From Paractinoplanes lichenicola (GTDB lineage Bacteria; Actinomycetota; Actinomycetes; Mycobacteriales; Micromonosporaceae): a stretch of DNA of 64,000 nucleotides. A program made the position numbers and the translations under genes. The notes under the pieces were generated by a model, which had not been told where the DNA came from, searched no databases, and saw only the letters and a program-made list of their open reading frames with translations. The DNA is taken from assembly GCF_016785085.1 (NCBI RefSeq), contig NZ_JAENHO010000009.1, positions 1-64,000 on the forward strand, in the 5' to 3' direction. Of the stretch, positions 24,293-32,616 are shown piece by piece (the stretch's first letter is position 1; the number at the start of each line of letters is the position of its first letter).

Positions 24293-25750
24293 ATGCGTCC
24301 CAAACGGATCTTGGCCGGCGTGGCGGCCCTGGCGGCTGTCCTCGGGTTGGCGGCGGTCACCCTCCCCGCGGGGGCGGAGACCGCCGCTACCCCGTACGTT
24401 TTCTCTCAAGCCGACGTCGGGTTCTCGGAGGGCGCGGCGACCACGGGGCTGGTCGGGCGGCTCGACGCGATGGACGCGTACGTCGGTGATCGGAAGCCCG
24501 TGCTGCGGCTCGATCTCGACTGGTGGGGCGTACAGGATTGTGCGAATTGCGCCCCCGACTTCGGCAAGCTCGACGCCGTGGTCGACGCGGCGAACGCGCG
24601 GGGCATCCGGGTGCTGCTGATCATCGGCTACGCGCCGCCCTGGGCCAACGGCGGGCACGCCGACGACAAGTGGTTCCCGGTCGCCGACTCGACGTGGCGG
24701 ACGATCGTCGATGCCACGGCGGTCCACTTCGCGGGGCGCGTGCAGGCGTACGAGGTCTGGAACGAGCCGAACTTCGCGAACAAGGGCAACTACGGCGACG
24801 GCAGCACCACGGCCCGGCGGCTGCGCTACTGGCAGCTGGCGAAGATCGCGTACGAGGTCGTGCACGCTCGCTGCACGTCGTGCACGGTGCTGGCGGGTGC
24901 GTCAGGCTCGGGCGACAAGACCGAGGACGAGTCGGCGGCCTGGCTCGACTGGGCCTACGCCAACGGCTACGGCAAGACGTTCGACGCGGTCACCCACCAC
25001 CCGTACCCGGCCTGGAGCAACCGCCGCAGCCCGTCCCGCCCGGAATGCGCGACGCGGCGGTGGGCCATGTTCGGGCCGCCCGACGAGAAATGCGGTGAGC
25101 TGGCCGCCGTACGGGCTGTGATGGTCAAACGCGGCGACGGCCTCAAGAAGATCTGGGGCACCGAATACGGCTACCCCTCGAACGTCATTTCCGTTGAGGA
25201 GCGCCGGGATCACCTCGAGGAGGGCGTCCGCATGTGGCGCGCGCTCGACTACACCGGGCCGCTGTTCATCTACTCGTTCGCCGACAGCCCGTCCTGCGCC
25301 GCAAGTTCGGCCGACCCCGAATGCCACTTCGGCCTGACCGACACCGCCGGGAACCCCAAACAGCCCGCGTACGACGCCCTGAAGCTCGCCCTGACCGACA
25401 GCTTCCAGCGCACCCTGGCCCCCGGCCGGTCACTGCACCGCCAATCGGCCCTGCGCTCCAGCGACGGCCGTTTCCAGCTGTGGCTGCAGGGCGACGGCAA
25501 CCTGGTGCTCTACATGGGCTCGACGGTGCTGTGGGCCAAGACCGGCCTGAAAGCGATCCGCCTGACCAACCAGCCCGACGGCAGCCTGGCCCTCTTCGAC
25601 GGCAATGGTGTCAAGGTCTGGACCACGCCCACGGCCGGCAAGGGCGCCTCCGACCTCAACCTGCAAAACGACGGCAACCTCGTCCTCTACCCGAAAACCA
25701 CCCCGACAACGGCGTCCTGGTCAACCGGCACGTGGGGGCACAAGGCATAG
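24293..25750 (+). CDS. Secreted glycoside hydrolase (TIM-barrel, clan A type) with B-lectin domain
   Basis: 485 residues. A signal peptide (about 1-29) precedes a (beta/alpha)8 glycosidase domain (about 35-360): the acid/base Glu sits in WNEPN (about residue 157) and the nucleophile Glu in GTEYGYPS (about 290), the arrangement of clan GH-A enzymes such as GH5/GH39. Residues 370-485 are a bulb-type mannose-lectin domain with repeated Q-x-D-G-N-L-V-L-Y motifs. Substrate is unknown; the lectin suggests targeting to mannose- or fungal-type glycans. ATG 24293 is chosen since it directly precedes the signal sequence. Together with the LPXTG and FN3 proteins it forms a surface/exported set. A strong hairpin follows. 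Confidence 0.85.
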   Translation: MRPKRILAGVAALAAVLGLAAVTLPAGAETAATPYVFSQADVGFSEGAATTGLVGRLDAMDAYVGDRKPVLRLDLDWWGVQDCANCAPDFGKLDAVVDAANARGIRVLLIIGYAPPWANGGHADDKWFPVADSTWRTIVDATAVHFAGRVQAYEVWNEPNFANKGNYGDGSTTARRLRYWQLAKIAYEVVHARCTSCTVLAGASGSGDKTEDESAAWLDWAYANGYGKTFDAVTHHPYPAWSNRRSPSRPECATRRWAMFGPPDEKCGELAAVRAVMVKRGDGLKKIWGTEYGYPSNVISVEERRDHLEEGVRMWRALDYTGPLFIYSFADSPSCAASSADPECHFGLTDTAGNPKQPAYDALKLALTDSFQRTLAPGRSLHRQSALRSSDGRFQLWLQGDGNLVLYMGSTVLWAKTGLKAIRLTNQPDGSLALFDGNGVKVWTTPTAGKGASDLNLQNDGNLVLYPKTTPTTASWSTGTWGHKA

Positions 25751-25751
25751 G

Positions 25752-25940
25752 TCACGCCTCGGCGGCCCGTCGGGCGGCCCGCTCGACTCCCGCCCGACGG
25801 GCCGCCCAGAACGCGGGGTGGTTCTGAACATTCGCGGATCCGGCGGCTGTTCCGATCGCGCCGTCGAGCTTCCACCACAACACCTCGCGGGCGTCCCGCA
25901 GCTCGCCGTGCAGATACTCCTTCGCGAACTCGTCGATCAC
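25752..25940 (-). CDS. Small helical protein or frame-shifted C-terminal extension
   Basis: 62 residues from a GTG at 25940 (...IDEFAKEYLHGELRDAREVLWWKLDG...NHPAFWAARRAG...) with strong G/C third-position bias, so it is probably translated. It starts 20 bases after the stop of the 375-residue gene and is in the -1 frame relative to it, with no good ribosome site. It may be a separate coupled gene or the original C terminus of that protein after a frameshift. Its last codons run through a 17-base-pair hairpin, making the tail AARRAGVERAARRAA palindrome-like. Confidence 0.5.
   Translation of the reverse strand: MIDEFAKEYLHGELRDAREVLWWKLDGAIGTAAGSANVQNHPAFWAARRAGVERAARRAAEA
25761..25806. terminator. 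Strong 17-bp hairpin between convergent units
   Basis: A perfect 17-base-pair stem (25761-25777 with 25790-25806) and a 12-base loop start 10 bases after the glycosidase stop. It is a likely bidirectional terminator although it lies inside the reading frame of the small minus-strand gene. Confidence 0.7.
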
Positions 25941-25960
25941 GAACAAAGCTTGCCATGCGG

Positions 25961-27088
25961 CTACTTGCCGGGCGTCGTCCGTTGTGCGGAAGTCACCAGG
26001 GCATCCACCTCGGCAAGCGGCAGCAGCCGTTCGCGGCGACAGATCCGTTCCGCTGTCCGCACTGCTTCGCGCCGCCCGCCGCCGTCCCATGCGCTCCGGA
26101 CGCGAGAAATCAGTCCGGACGTGGCGTGACCGTCGTAGAAGACATCATTGAGCCGTACCCACCACGCATCGAGACACCGCACCAGATCCTCGTCGATCTG
26201 TCTTTCCGCGCCCCGGGCCCGCGTTCTGAGCATTTCGTCGCCGTGCCGAGGATGTCTGATCAGCCAGTGCGACCAGATCAACGCCAGCGTCCCGGCCGGG
26301 CGTGCCCGAAAGAGCGCGTCGGCGTAAGCCGCGGGGTCCGGCGCACCCAGGGCCGCTTCCAGCTGCGCCTCGAACTCCTCGTGAGCCCGCTCCCATTCGG
26401 CAACGACCACGTCCCGACGTCCACGTTGATCGGCTGTGTTGGTGGCCAGCATGAGCAGCTTGTCGGCCGATCTCGCAAATCCGGCCGCGAGGTTTTTTGC
26501 CACCTCGTCCAGTTCCCCGCCACCCAGCGCACCCAAGAGCCGGAAGGTGCCGAGCAACCGGGCGGTCAGGTTGCCCGGCACGAGGTTTTGTCGATGGCAG
26601 AGCAACAGGCCGTCCGTCATCGTCGGCGATGGCCGGCACCCGGACCACTCGTGCGGCCGCTCGACTGCGCTGAAGCTGCGCAAGAAGTCAGGCTCGAACG
26701 CGGGCGCGGTGGCCGCAAGCGGCCCTGTCAAGAACCATCGTTCCGACTCGGCCGGAGCACAGTCCGGCCACGCGCCGCCCTCGATCAGCTCCCACTGCTC
26801 CCACAACCAGCTGGAAAGAGGCTCCTCGCCGGAATCGAAAACGGTGACGACCGGCTCTTCCGGACGCTCGGTTTGTGTTCGCCCGGTGGTCTGCTCGGCG
26901 TCGGTCCAGTGGTAGTAGGTCTGCCCACTCGGGTATCGCACGCCGAACCATCTCCCGGCAAGCGACCCGTGTGCTTCCTCCCATCCTGCTTTGGCGTTGT
27001 GTACGGCCAATGTCCGGTCAGCTTGCTCAGGGGAGGTCAGCATGAGATACCGAGCGGCGATGAGTGCCCGGTCCAGCGGCCCGGCCAC
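25961..27088 (-). CDS. Hypothetical protein, unknown family
   Basis: 375 residues, predicted soluble and largely helical after an N-terminal beta-containing part (RWFGVRYPSGQTYYHW). It is Trp-rich and acidic. A helical core spans about 165-250 (GTFRLLGALGGGELDEVAKNLAAGF...EWERAHEEFEAQLEAAL). No known motif was recognised. The GTG start at 27088 lies 1 base after the stop of the preceding gene, so the two are translated from one message. Codon usage is slightly less GC-biased than the flanking envelope genes. It may form a complex with its upstream neighbour. Function unknown. Confidence 0.75.
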   Translation of the reverse strand: MAGPLDRALIAARYLMLTSPEQADRTLAVHNAKAGWEEAHGSLAGRWFGVRYPSGQTYYHWTDAEQTTGRTQTERPEEPVVTVFDSGEEPLSSWLWEQWELIEGGAWPDCAPAESERWFLTGPLAATAPAFEPDFLRSFSAVERPHEWSGCRPSPTMTDGLLLCHRQNLVPGNLTARLLGTFRLLGALGGGELDEVAKNLAAGFARSADKLLMLATNTADQRGRRDVVVAEWERAHEEFEAQLEAALGAPDPAAYADALFRARPAGTLALIWSHWLIRHPRHGDEMLRTRARGAERQIDEDLVRCLDAWWVRLNDVFYDGHATSGLISRVRSAWDGGGRREAVRTAERICRRERLLPLAEVDALVTSAQRTTPGK

Positions 27089-27089
27089 G

Positions 27090-27560
27090 CTATTCAGCGA
27101 GGAACTCGTCTGCGCTTTGCCGGGTGATCCGGGCGACCCGGCCTGCCTTGGCCCGGGTCATCCCCCGCCGGACCAGCACCTCGGCCAGCTCTTTCTCCAC
27201 ATCCTCGGCTGCTCCCAGATCAACCGTTTCCAGGCTCCGCATTTCGGCCGGGATGGGCTGCTCCTCGCTAGGCGCAGCGTTCCTGCCGAGCGCGGCCGCG
27301 AACCGGGTGGCGATCCAGTCTCCGGTCGCGTTTCCCCACGCTTGCAGTCCGTCTCCGAGCTTGCTTGCGCCGAGCCCCTGGACGAACCTCTCCAGCAACA
27401 AGCCACCGAGCAGCACCAACGCGCCCTCGGCCAGGAAGAATCGCTGTTCCTGCGGCGCGAACACGTAGAGGTCTTCGCCGACTTCTTCGCGCATCCGCCC
27501 CAGAGCCGCGGACCAAGCCTCTTCCGTCACGCCGAAACCATCGCATGAGGGTTGCCGCAC
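27090..27560 (-). CDS. Hypothetical protein, unknown family
   Basis: About 156 residues from GTG 27560, or 146 from GTG 27530; neither has a clear ribosome site. A hydrophobic stretch, EGALVLLGGLLLERFVQGLG (about 50-70), could insert in a membrane or form a buried helix pair with the following Gly/Ala-rich helix. The C terminus is a charged helix (EKELAEVLVRRGMTRAKAGRVARI). It directly precedes the 375-residue gene, with a 1-base gap. The conserved pairing suggests a two-protein unit; no function can be assigned. Confidence 0.65.
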   Translation of the reverse strand: MRQPSCDGFGVTEEAWSAALGRMREEVGEDLYVFAPQEQRFFLAEGALVLLGGLLLERFVQGLGASKLGDGLQAWGNATGDWIATRFAAALGRNAAPSEEQPIPAEMRSLETVDLGAAEDVEKELAEVLVRRGMTRAKAGRVARITRQSADEFLAE

Positions 27561-27613
27561 GATGGGAAGCCACACACGGCGGCTACGGTAAACCGTCCGT
27601 CCGAGTGCCTGTG

Positions 27614-28372
27614 TCAGTCTCTGGCTAACCGTTCCAGGGATGCGTCGGTGGTCAGTTCCCAGCGGTGTTCCGGGTGGGCGATGTAATGCTTCAACGCCCC
27701 CAGCACCACCCCCGGATCCGCCGCCAGCCAGCGGCCGCTGATCATCTCGGGGGCCGACATGGGACGGCCCAGGAAGTCGCGGGAGCGGGTGTCCGAGGAG
27801 CCGACGAAGCCGACCGCGATCATCGGTCCCCGGTCCCACATCGGCGAGGCCGAGGTCAGGGCGATCCACGGCACGAAATGCGTGAACGTCAGTCCCCGGT
27901 GGTGCACGCCTTGCGGTCCGATGACGACTTCGCCTGGGATCATGCGCAGGATGACGGTCAGGAGCACGAGCAGCGGCGCGCCGATGACCCCGAACAGGGC
28001 CGCCACCAGCCACGACTCACGCCGGGCGGCCACCACGGCGTAGCCGGCGGCGGCTGCGGTCGTCATGAAGAGCGTCGCGGTCACCAAGTAGGTCGGGCTT
28101 CCGGCGTACGGGAAAATCAAGCCGGCAGCCGTGCGCCGGACGCCGGGCGAGGTGCGCCGGCCGAAGCGGTAGCCGAAGAGGCACAGCAGGGCCAGGTGCC
28201 ACAGGAACACGGCCAGCCCGGCGAAATACACCGCCTGCCAAGCGTCGTCGTAGAGCAGTTGCCAGCCGGCGGCGACAAATGCCAGCGCGGCCAGCGCGCC
28301 CAGATAGAGGACGCCGAACAGCATGCGGCGGGGGCGGCGGTGCCCGGACCACTCGGGCGGAAGGATCTTCAT
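27614..28372 (-). CDS. Integral membrane protein with C-terminal PH-like domain
   Basis: About 252 residues from ATG 28372 (GTG 28393 would add 7). Four membrane helices occur in two hairpins (about 17-60 and 95-145), followed by a soluble beta domain (GEVVIGPQGVHHRGLTFTHFVPWIAL...) resembling bacterial PH-like domains. It ends in a Trp/Leu-rich segment (HPEHRWELTTDASLERL). Function unknown. The 53-base gap to the next minus-strand gene allows co-transcription with the downstream hypothetical operon. It is divergent from the DUF4034 gene. Confidence 0.75.
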   Translation of the reverse strand: MKILPPEWSGHRRPRRMLFGVLYLGALAALAFVAAGWQLLYDDAWQAVYFAGLAVFLWHLALLCLFGYRFGRRTSPGVRRTAAGLIFPYAGSPTYLVTATLFMTTAAAAGYAVVAARRESWLVAALFGVIGAPLLVLLTVILRMIPGEVVIGPQGVHHRGLTFTHFVPWIALTSASPMWDRGPMIAVGFVGSSDTRSRDFLGRPMSAPEMISGRWLAADPGVVLGALKHYIAHPEHRWELTTDASLERLARD

Positions 28373-28421
28373 GAGAGCCCGCAGTCTAGACACGTGCCCC
28401 CAATGATCGGCGGAGGTCGAT

Positions 28422-28427
28422 TATGCT
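28422..28427 (+). promoter_or_regulatory. -10 box of a probable leaderless transcript
   Basis: TATGCT (TAnnnT) sits 6 bases before the GTG at 28434, and no ribosome site lies in between. Good agreement with the leaderless arrangement; no clear -35 box was seen. Confidence 0.5.
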
Positions 28428-28433
28428 GCCGCC

Positions 28434-29378
28434 GTGTCTGGTGGGCCCGAAGTTCTTCTCGATCCCGGCGCGGCTTATCCGGAGTTCGCCCCGGTGCGAG
28501 CCGCGATGCAGGCGCGTGACTGGCCGGGGGTTCGCCGGCTGCTCGACGCCACCCCACCCGGCCTGCGCAGCGGCATCATCCACACGTGCGCCGAGGAGCT
28601 GAAAGACCCCAGCTTCTTGACGGCCCAGGCAAAAGACGACACGACGGCCGCCGCGATGCTGGGGGCGCATCTGATCGTCGTGGGCTGGCGGATCCGTACG
28701 GCGGCCTCGGCCGATCAGGTCAGCCGGCGCCAGTTCGCGAAGTTTCACGAGTGGCTGCGGCAGGCCGAGGCCGTGCTGCTCGAGGCGTCCGTGGTCAACC
28801 CGCGCGACCCGGCGGTGTGGCACGAGCTGCTGCTCTCGGGTCGCGGCCTGCAGGTGGGCCAGAGCGAGGTGCTGCGCCGCTACGACCGGTGCAAGCTGGC
28901 CGACCCGCACCACCTGCCGGCCCAGCAGTCGATGGTGCAGCAGCTCTGCCCGAAGTGGGGCGGCTCGTGGGAGCTGGTGCACTCCTTCGCTCGGGAGGAG
29001 ATGCTCGCCGCCCCGCCCGGGTTCCCGCAGGCCGGGCTGGTCGCCGACGCGCACATCGAGCATGGCTACGCGGGCGTGAAGCACGAGGCGATGACCGCGG
29101 GCGCCTTCCGCAAATATCTGCAGCAGGAACCCGTACGGGCGGAACTGTACGACGCCGCCAGCCGGTCGGTCTGGAATCCCGAGTTCCGCCGGTGGTACGG
29201 CTGGGAGTGGGCCGCCAGCTCGTTCGCGATGGTGTTCAGCCTGCTCGGCGACGACCGCGGCGCGCAGCACTTGTTCGGCATGCTCGGCAACGTCGCCACC
29301 ACGCAGCCGTGGGAATACCTGGGCGTCCCGGCGTGGCAGATCCGCAAGTACCGTAAGAAGGCGGGGGCCTGGCGATGA
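28434..29378 (+). CDS. DUF4034-like helical-repeat protein
   Basis: 314 residues, helical throughout, with a TPR-like layout (...AREDWPGVRRLL-type start, WHELLLSGRGLQVG, WELVHSFAREEMLAAPPG, HIEHGYAGVKHEAM) matching the DUF4034 type. It probably mediates protein contacts. GTG 28434 is used with a leaderless -10 box. It overlaps the following M16-peptidase gene by ATGA, so the two proteins are made together and may work together. Function is otherwise unknown. Confidence 0.72.
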   Translation: MSGGPEVLLDPGAAYPEFAPVRAAMQARDWPGVRRLLDATPPGLRSGIIHTCAEELKDPSFLTAQAKDDTTAAAMLGAHLIVVGWRIRTAASADQVSRRQFAKFHEWLRQAEAVLLEASVVNPRDPAVWHELLLSGRGLQVGQSEVLRRYDRCKLADPHHLPAQQSMVQQLCPKWGGSWELVHSFAREEMLAAPPGFPQAGLVADAHIEHGYAGVKHEAMTAGAFRKYLQQEPVRAELYDAASRSVWNPEFRRWYGWEWAASSFAMVFSLLGDDRGAQHLFGMLGNVATTQPWEYLGVPAWQIRKYRKKAGAWR

Positions 29379-31027
29379 TCCGGCACACCGAGGTCGACGG
29401 CATCCCGGCGGTGGTGGCGGACAAGCAGGGCGGGCCGATGCGGGCCGGGCTGGTGTTCCGGGTCGGGCAGGCCGACGAGACCCTGCCCCGCAGCGGCATC
29501 ACGCATCTGATCGAGCACCTGGTGCTGCATCCGCTGGGCCACGGCGACTATCACCACAACGGCAGCACGGCCGCGGCCTTCACGTCGTTCCACGTGCAGG
29601 GCAACGAGCAGGAGGTGGCCCGCTTCCTGACCGCGGTGTGCGACTCGCTGGCCGCGCCGCCGCTGGCCCGTCTGGAGGCGGAGAAGGGCATTCTCCGTAC
29701 GGAGGCGGCCACGCACGGCACGGGTGTCCTGGGCTCGCTGGCGGTGTGGCGGCACGGCGCCCACGATTACGGCCTGCCCGGCATGCCCGAGTGGGGCCTG
29801 CACGCGATCACCGCCGACGACGTGCGCCAGTGGACGGCCCGGTTCTTCACCCGGGACAACGCGGTGCTGTGGATCACCGGCGGCGACGTGCCGGGCGGGC
29901 TGCGATTGCGACTTCCCTTCGGCGTACGGGAACCGATGCCCTCGCCGTCGTCGGCCCTGCCCGTGACACCGGCGTCATACAGCGGCGCGGCCGATGCGGT
30001 GGCGTGGGACAGCGTGGTCGCCGAGAGCGACGCCGCGGCCGTCTTCACCGACGCGCTCGAGCGGGTGATGTATCGCGAGCTGCGCCACGACAGCGGCCTT
30101 TCCTACACCGTACGCACTGATTACAGCCCCCGCGGCGACGGCGGAGCGGTGATCACGGCGCTGGCCGACGCCCTGCCCGAGAAGCAGGACGCCGTGCTGG
30201 GCGGGTTCGCGCAGGTGCTGCGGGCCGTCCGGGCCGGCCGGATCGAGCCCGACGACGTCACCGGGGCCATCGCCCGCCGCCTCGACGCGCTGCGTCACCC
30301 CGACGTCGACGCGGCCCGGCTGCCCTGGTTCGCCCGCGAGGTGCTGACCGGCCGCCCGCTGCGCACCACCGACGAGCTGGCCGCGGGCCTGGCCGCCGTG
30401 ACCGTCGCCGATGTCGTCGCCTGCGGTCAGGCCGCCGAGCGCTCGGGCCTGCTGATGACGCCGCCGCACGCGCACGGCGGGGCCGGGATGACCGACTACT
30501 CCACCGCCGAGTCGAGCCCCGCCCCGGTGGCCGGCGCCTCCTATCGCGCCAGGGCCGGCCACGCCGAGACGATCCTGGCCGGGCCGGAAGGCATCAGCGC
30601 GGTGGGGCGTTCTGGTTCCTCCACCGTACGGTTGAACTCGTGCGCCGCCGTGCTGTCCTGGCCGGACGGCCGCCGCCTGTTCGTCGGGCTGGACGCCACC
30701 TCGGTGTCGCTCGAGCCCACCCTCTATCGCAAGGGCGAGGACGCCGTACGGGCCCTGGACGTGCACATCCCGCCCCACCTGCGCGTCCCGATGCCCGCCC
30801 GCGACCCCCAATCGATCCCCAAGCCCCGCCGCGCCGCCGTGTCACCGCAGCGCCGCCGCCGTACGGTGATCGCCGTGTTGTGGGCTTTGCTGGCCCTGGC
30901 CTGCTTCGCGGGCGGCATCTACGTGCTGAGCGGGCCCCTCGACGACGACGCCCGCCAGGGTGGCGTGGGCGGGCTACTCGTGGGCGGCTTCTTCGTCTAC
31001 ATGGCGATCCGCGCCTTTAGATTGTGA
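29375..31027 (+). CDS. M16-family zinc metallopeptidase-like protein with C-terminal membrane helices
   Basis: 550 residues. The inverted zinc motif H44-x-x-E47-H48 (GITHLIEHLVLHP) and a downstream Glu in EAEKGILRTE (near 101-110) match insulinase/processing-peptidase (M16) enzymes. The distance from H48 to that Glu is shorter than usual. A second M16-like half (about 195-370, ...RELRHDSGLSYTVRTDYSP...) resembles the R-x-x-x-G-L-S-Y segment of inactive M16 halves. Unusually, the protein ends with a PH-like segment and two membrane helices (about 490-550), anchoring it in the membrane. It is coupled to the DUF4034 gene. The substrate is unknown. Confidence 0.82.
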   Translation: MIRHTEVDGIPAVVADKQGGPMRAGLVFRVGQADETLPRSGITHLIEHLVLHPLGHGDYHHNGSTAAAFTSFHVQGNEQEVARFLTAVCDSLAAPPLARLEAEKGILRTEAATHGTGVLGSLAVWRHGAHDYGLPGMPEWGLHAITADDVRQWTARFFTRDNAVLWITGGDVPGGLRLRLPFGVREPMPSPSSALPVTPASYSGAADAVAWDSVVAESDAAAVFTDALERVMYRELRHDSGLSYTVRTDYSPRGDGGAVITALADALPEKQDAVLGGFAQVLRAVRAGRIEPDDVTGAIARRLDALRHPDVDAARLPWFAREVLTGRPLRTTDELAAGLAAVTVADVVACGQAAERSGLLMTPPHAHGGAGMTDYSTAESSPAPVAGASYRARAGHAETILAGPEGISAVGRSGSSTVRLNSCAAVLSWPDGRRLFVGLDATSVSLEPTLYRKGEDAVRALDVHIPPHLRVPMPARDPQSIPKPRRAAVSPQRRRRTVIAVLWALLALACFAGGIYVLSGPLDDDARQGGVGGLLVGGFFVYMAIRAFRL

Positions 31028-31084
31028 CCTTAAGTACTTGCCGCGATCGGGGTAGAACAGGCCGCTGAGCGGTAGTAATGCATA

Positions 31085-32527
31085 GTGCCCGACCTCGCTC
31101 CCCGCCGCCGCGCCCTGGTGCTGGCCATCTGCTGCCTGAGCCTGTTCATCGTCGGCCTCGACGCGACGATTGTGAACATCGCGCTCCCGGCGCTGCGGAA
31201 CGACCTCGACACGTCGGTCTCGGGCCTGCAGTGGGTCATCGACGCGTACACGCTCGTGCTGGCCAGCCTGCTGATCCTCGCCGGCAGCACGGCCGACCGG
31301 GTGGGCCGGCGCCGCACCTTCCAGACCGGCCTGGCCCTGTTCACGCTGGGCTCCCTGCTGTGCAGCGTCGCGCCCAGCCTGGGCTGGCTGATCGCCTTCC
31401 GGATGGTGCAGGCGGTCGGGGGCTCGATGCTCAACCCGGTCGCCATGTCGATCATCACGAACACGTTCACCGAGCCTCGCGAGCGGGCCCGCGCGATCGG
31501 GGTGTGGGGCGGCGTCGTCGGCCTCAGCATGGCCCTCGGCCCGCTGGTCGGCGGCGTGCTGGTCGAGTCGCTGGGCTGGCGGTCCATCTTCTGGCTCAAC
31601 GTGCCCGTCGGCATCGCCGCGATCGCGCTGACCGCCCTGTTCGTCCCCGAATCCCGCGCCCCCAAGCCGCGCCGCATCGACCCGCTCGGCCAGGCGCTCG
31701 TCCTGATCCTGCTGGCCTCGATCACGTACGGGATCATCGAGGGCCCGGTCGCCGGCTGGTCCTCGCCCGAGATCATCGGCTGCTTCGCCCTCGGCGCGGT
31801 GGCGCTCGCCGCCCTGCTCGCCTACGAGCCCCGCCGCCAAGAGCCCCTGCTCGACCTGCGCTTCTTCCGCAGCGTCCCGTTCAGCGGGGCCACCCTCATC
31901 GCCGTCTCCGCGTTCGGCGCCCTGGCCGGCTTCCTGTTCCTCAACACCCTCTACCTGCAGGACGTACGGGGTCTGTCCGCCCTGCACGCGGGTCTGTACA
32001 CCCTGCCGATGGCCGCCATGACCGCCGTCTGCGCGCCGCTGTCGGGCCGCCTGGTCGCCGCCCGCGGCACCCGCCTCCCGCTGATCCTGGCCGGCACCGC
32101 GATGACCCTGGCCATGCTGCCCCTGACCCGCCTGACCGACACCACCCCCACGGCCCTGCTGATCGGCTGCTACCTCCTCTTCGGCATCGGCTTCGGCCTG
32201 GTCAACGCCCCGATCACGAACACCGCGGTCTCCGGCATGCCCCGCTCCCAGGCCGGGGTGGCCGCCGCCATCGCCTCGACGTCCCGCCAGGTCGGCGGCT
32301 CGTTGGGCGTGGCCGTGATCGGCGCCGCCGTGGTTTCGGGCATCACGGGCCCGATGGCCGCCGAGTTCGCCCACGCCAGCCACGTCGGCTGGTGGATCGT
32401 GGTCGGCTGCGGCGTCTCCGTACTGACCCTGGGCCTGATCACGACGGGGCGCTGGGCCCGATCCACCGCCGACCGCACGGCCGCCGACCTGTTCGACACC
32501 CCCGAAGCCGCCCACGTCCCGGCCTGA
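31085..32527 (+). CDS. DHA2-family (14-helix) MFS drug/metabolite exporter
   Basis: 480 residues, 14 predicted membrane helices. Major facilitator motif A appears as GSTADRVGRRR between helices 2 and 3, and motif C-like GGVVGLSMALGPLVGG in helix 5, typical of EmrB/QacA proton-coupled exporters. The start LFIVGLDATIVNIALPAL is characteristic of the family. GTG 31085 is the only good start. It appears as a single gene; no adjacent repressor. The substrate is unknown. Confidence 0.93.
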   Translation: MPDLAPRRRALVLAICCLSLFIVGLDATIVNIALPALRNDLDTSVSGLQWVIDAYTLVLASLLILAGSTADRVGRRRTFQTGLALFTLGSLLCSVAPSLGWLIAFRMVQAVGGSMLNPVAMSIITNTFTEPRERARAIGVWGGVVGLSMALGPLVGGVLVESLGWRSIFWLNVPVGIAAIALTALFVPESRAPKPRRIDPLGQALVLILLASITYGIIEGPVAGWSSPEIIGCFALGAVALAALLAYEPRRQEPLLDLRFFRSVPFSGATLIAVSAFGALAGFLFLNTLYLQDVRGLSALHAGLYTLPMAAMTAVCAPLSGRLVAARGTRLPLILAGTAMTLAMLPLTRLTDTTPTALLIGCYLLFGIGFGLVNAPITNTAVSGMPRSQAGVAAAIASTSRQVGGSLGVAVIGAAVVSGITGPMAAEFAHASHVGWWIVVGCGVSVLTLGLITTGRWARSTADRTAADLFDTPEAAHVPA

Positions 32528-32616
32528 CCGCCCCGTTGATTGTCTTCACCCAGATCGACCCTCCAGGGACAACGTCACATGGTCCTGAACGTGGCACGGT
32601 ATGCAGGACCCGTGGG

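Noticed and set aside
32528..32616. Terminator hairpin between the MFS gene and the broken hydrolase
   Set aside because: Only a 6-bp stem with a long loop (GGTCCT/AGGACC) could be drawn; too weak to call.
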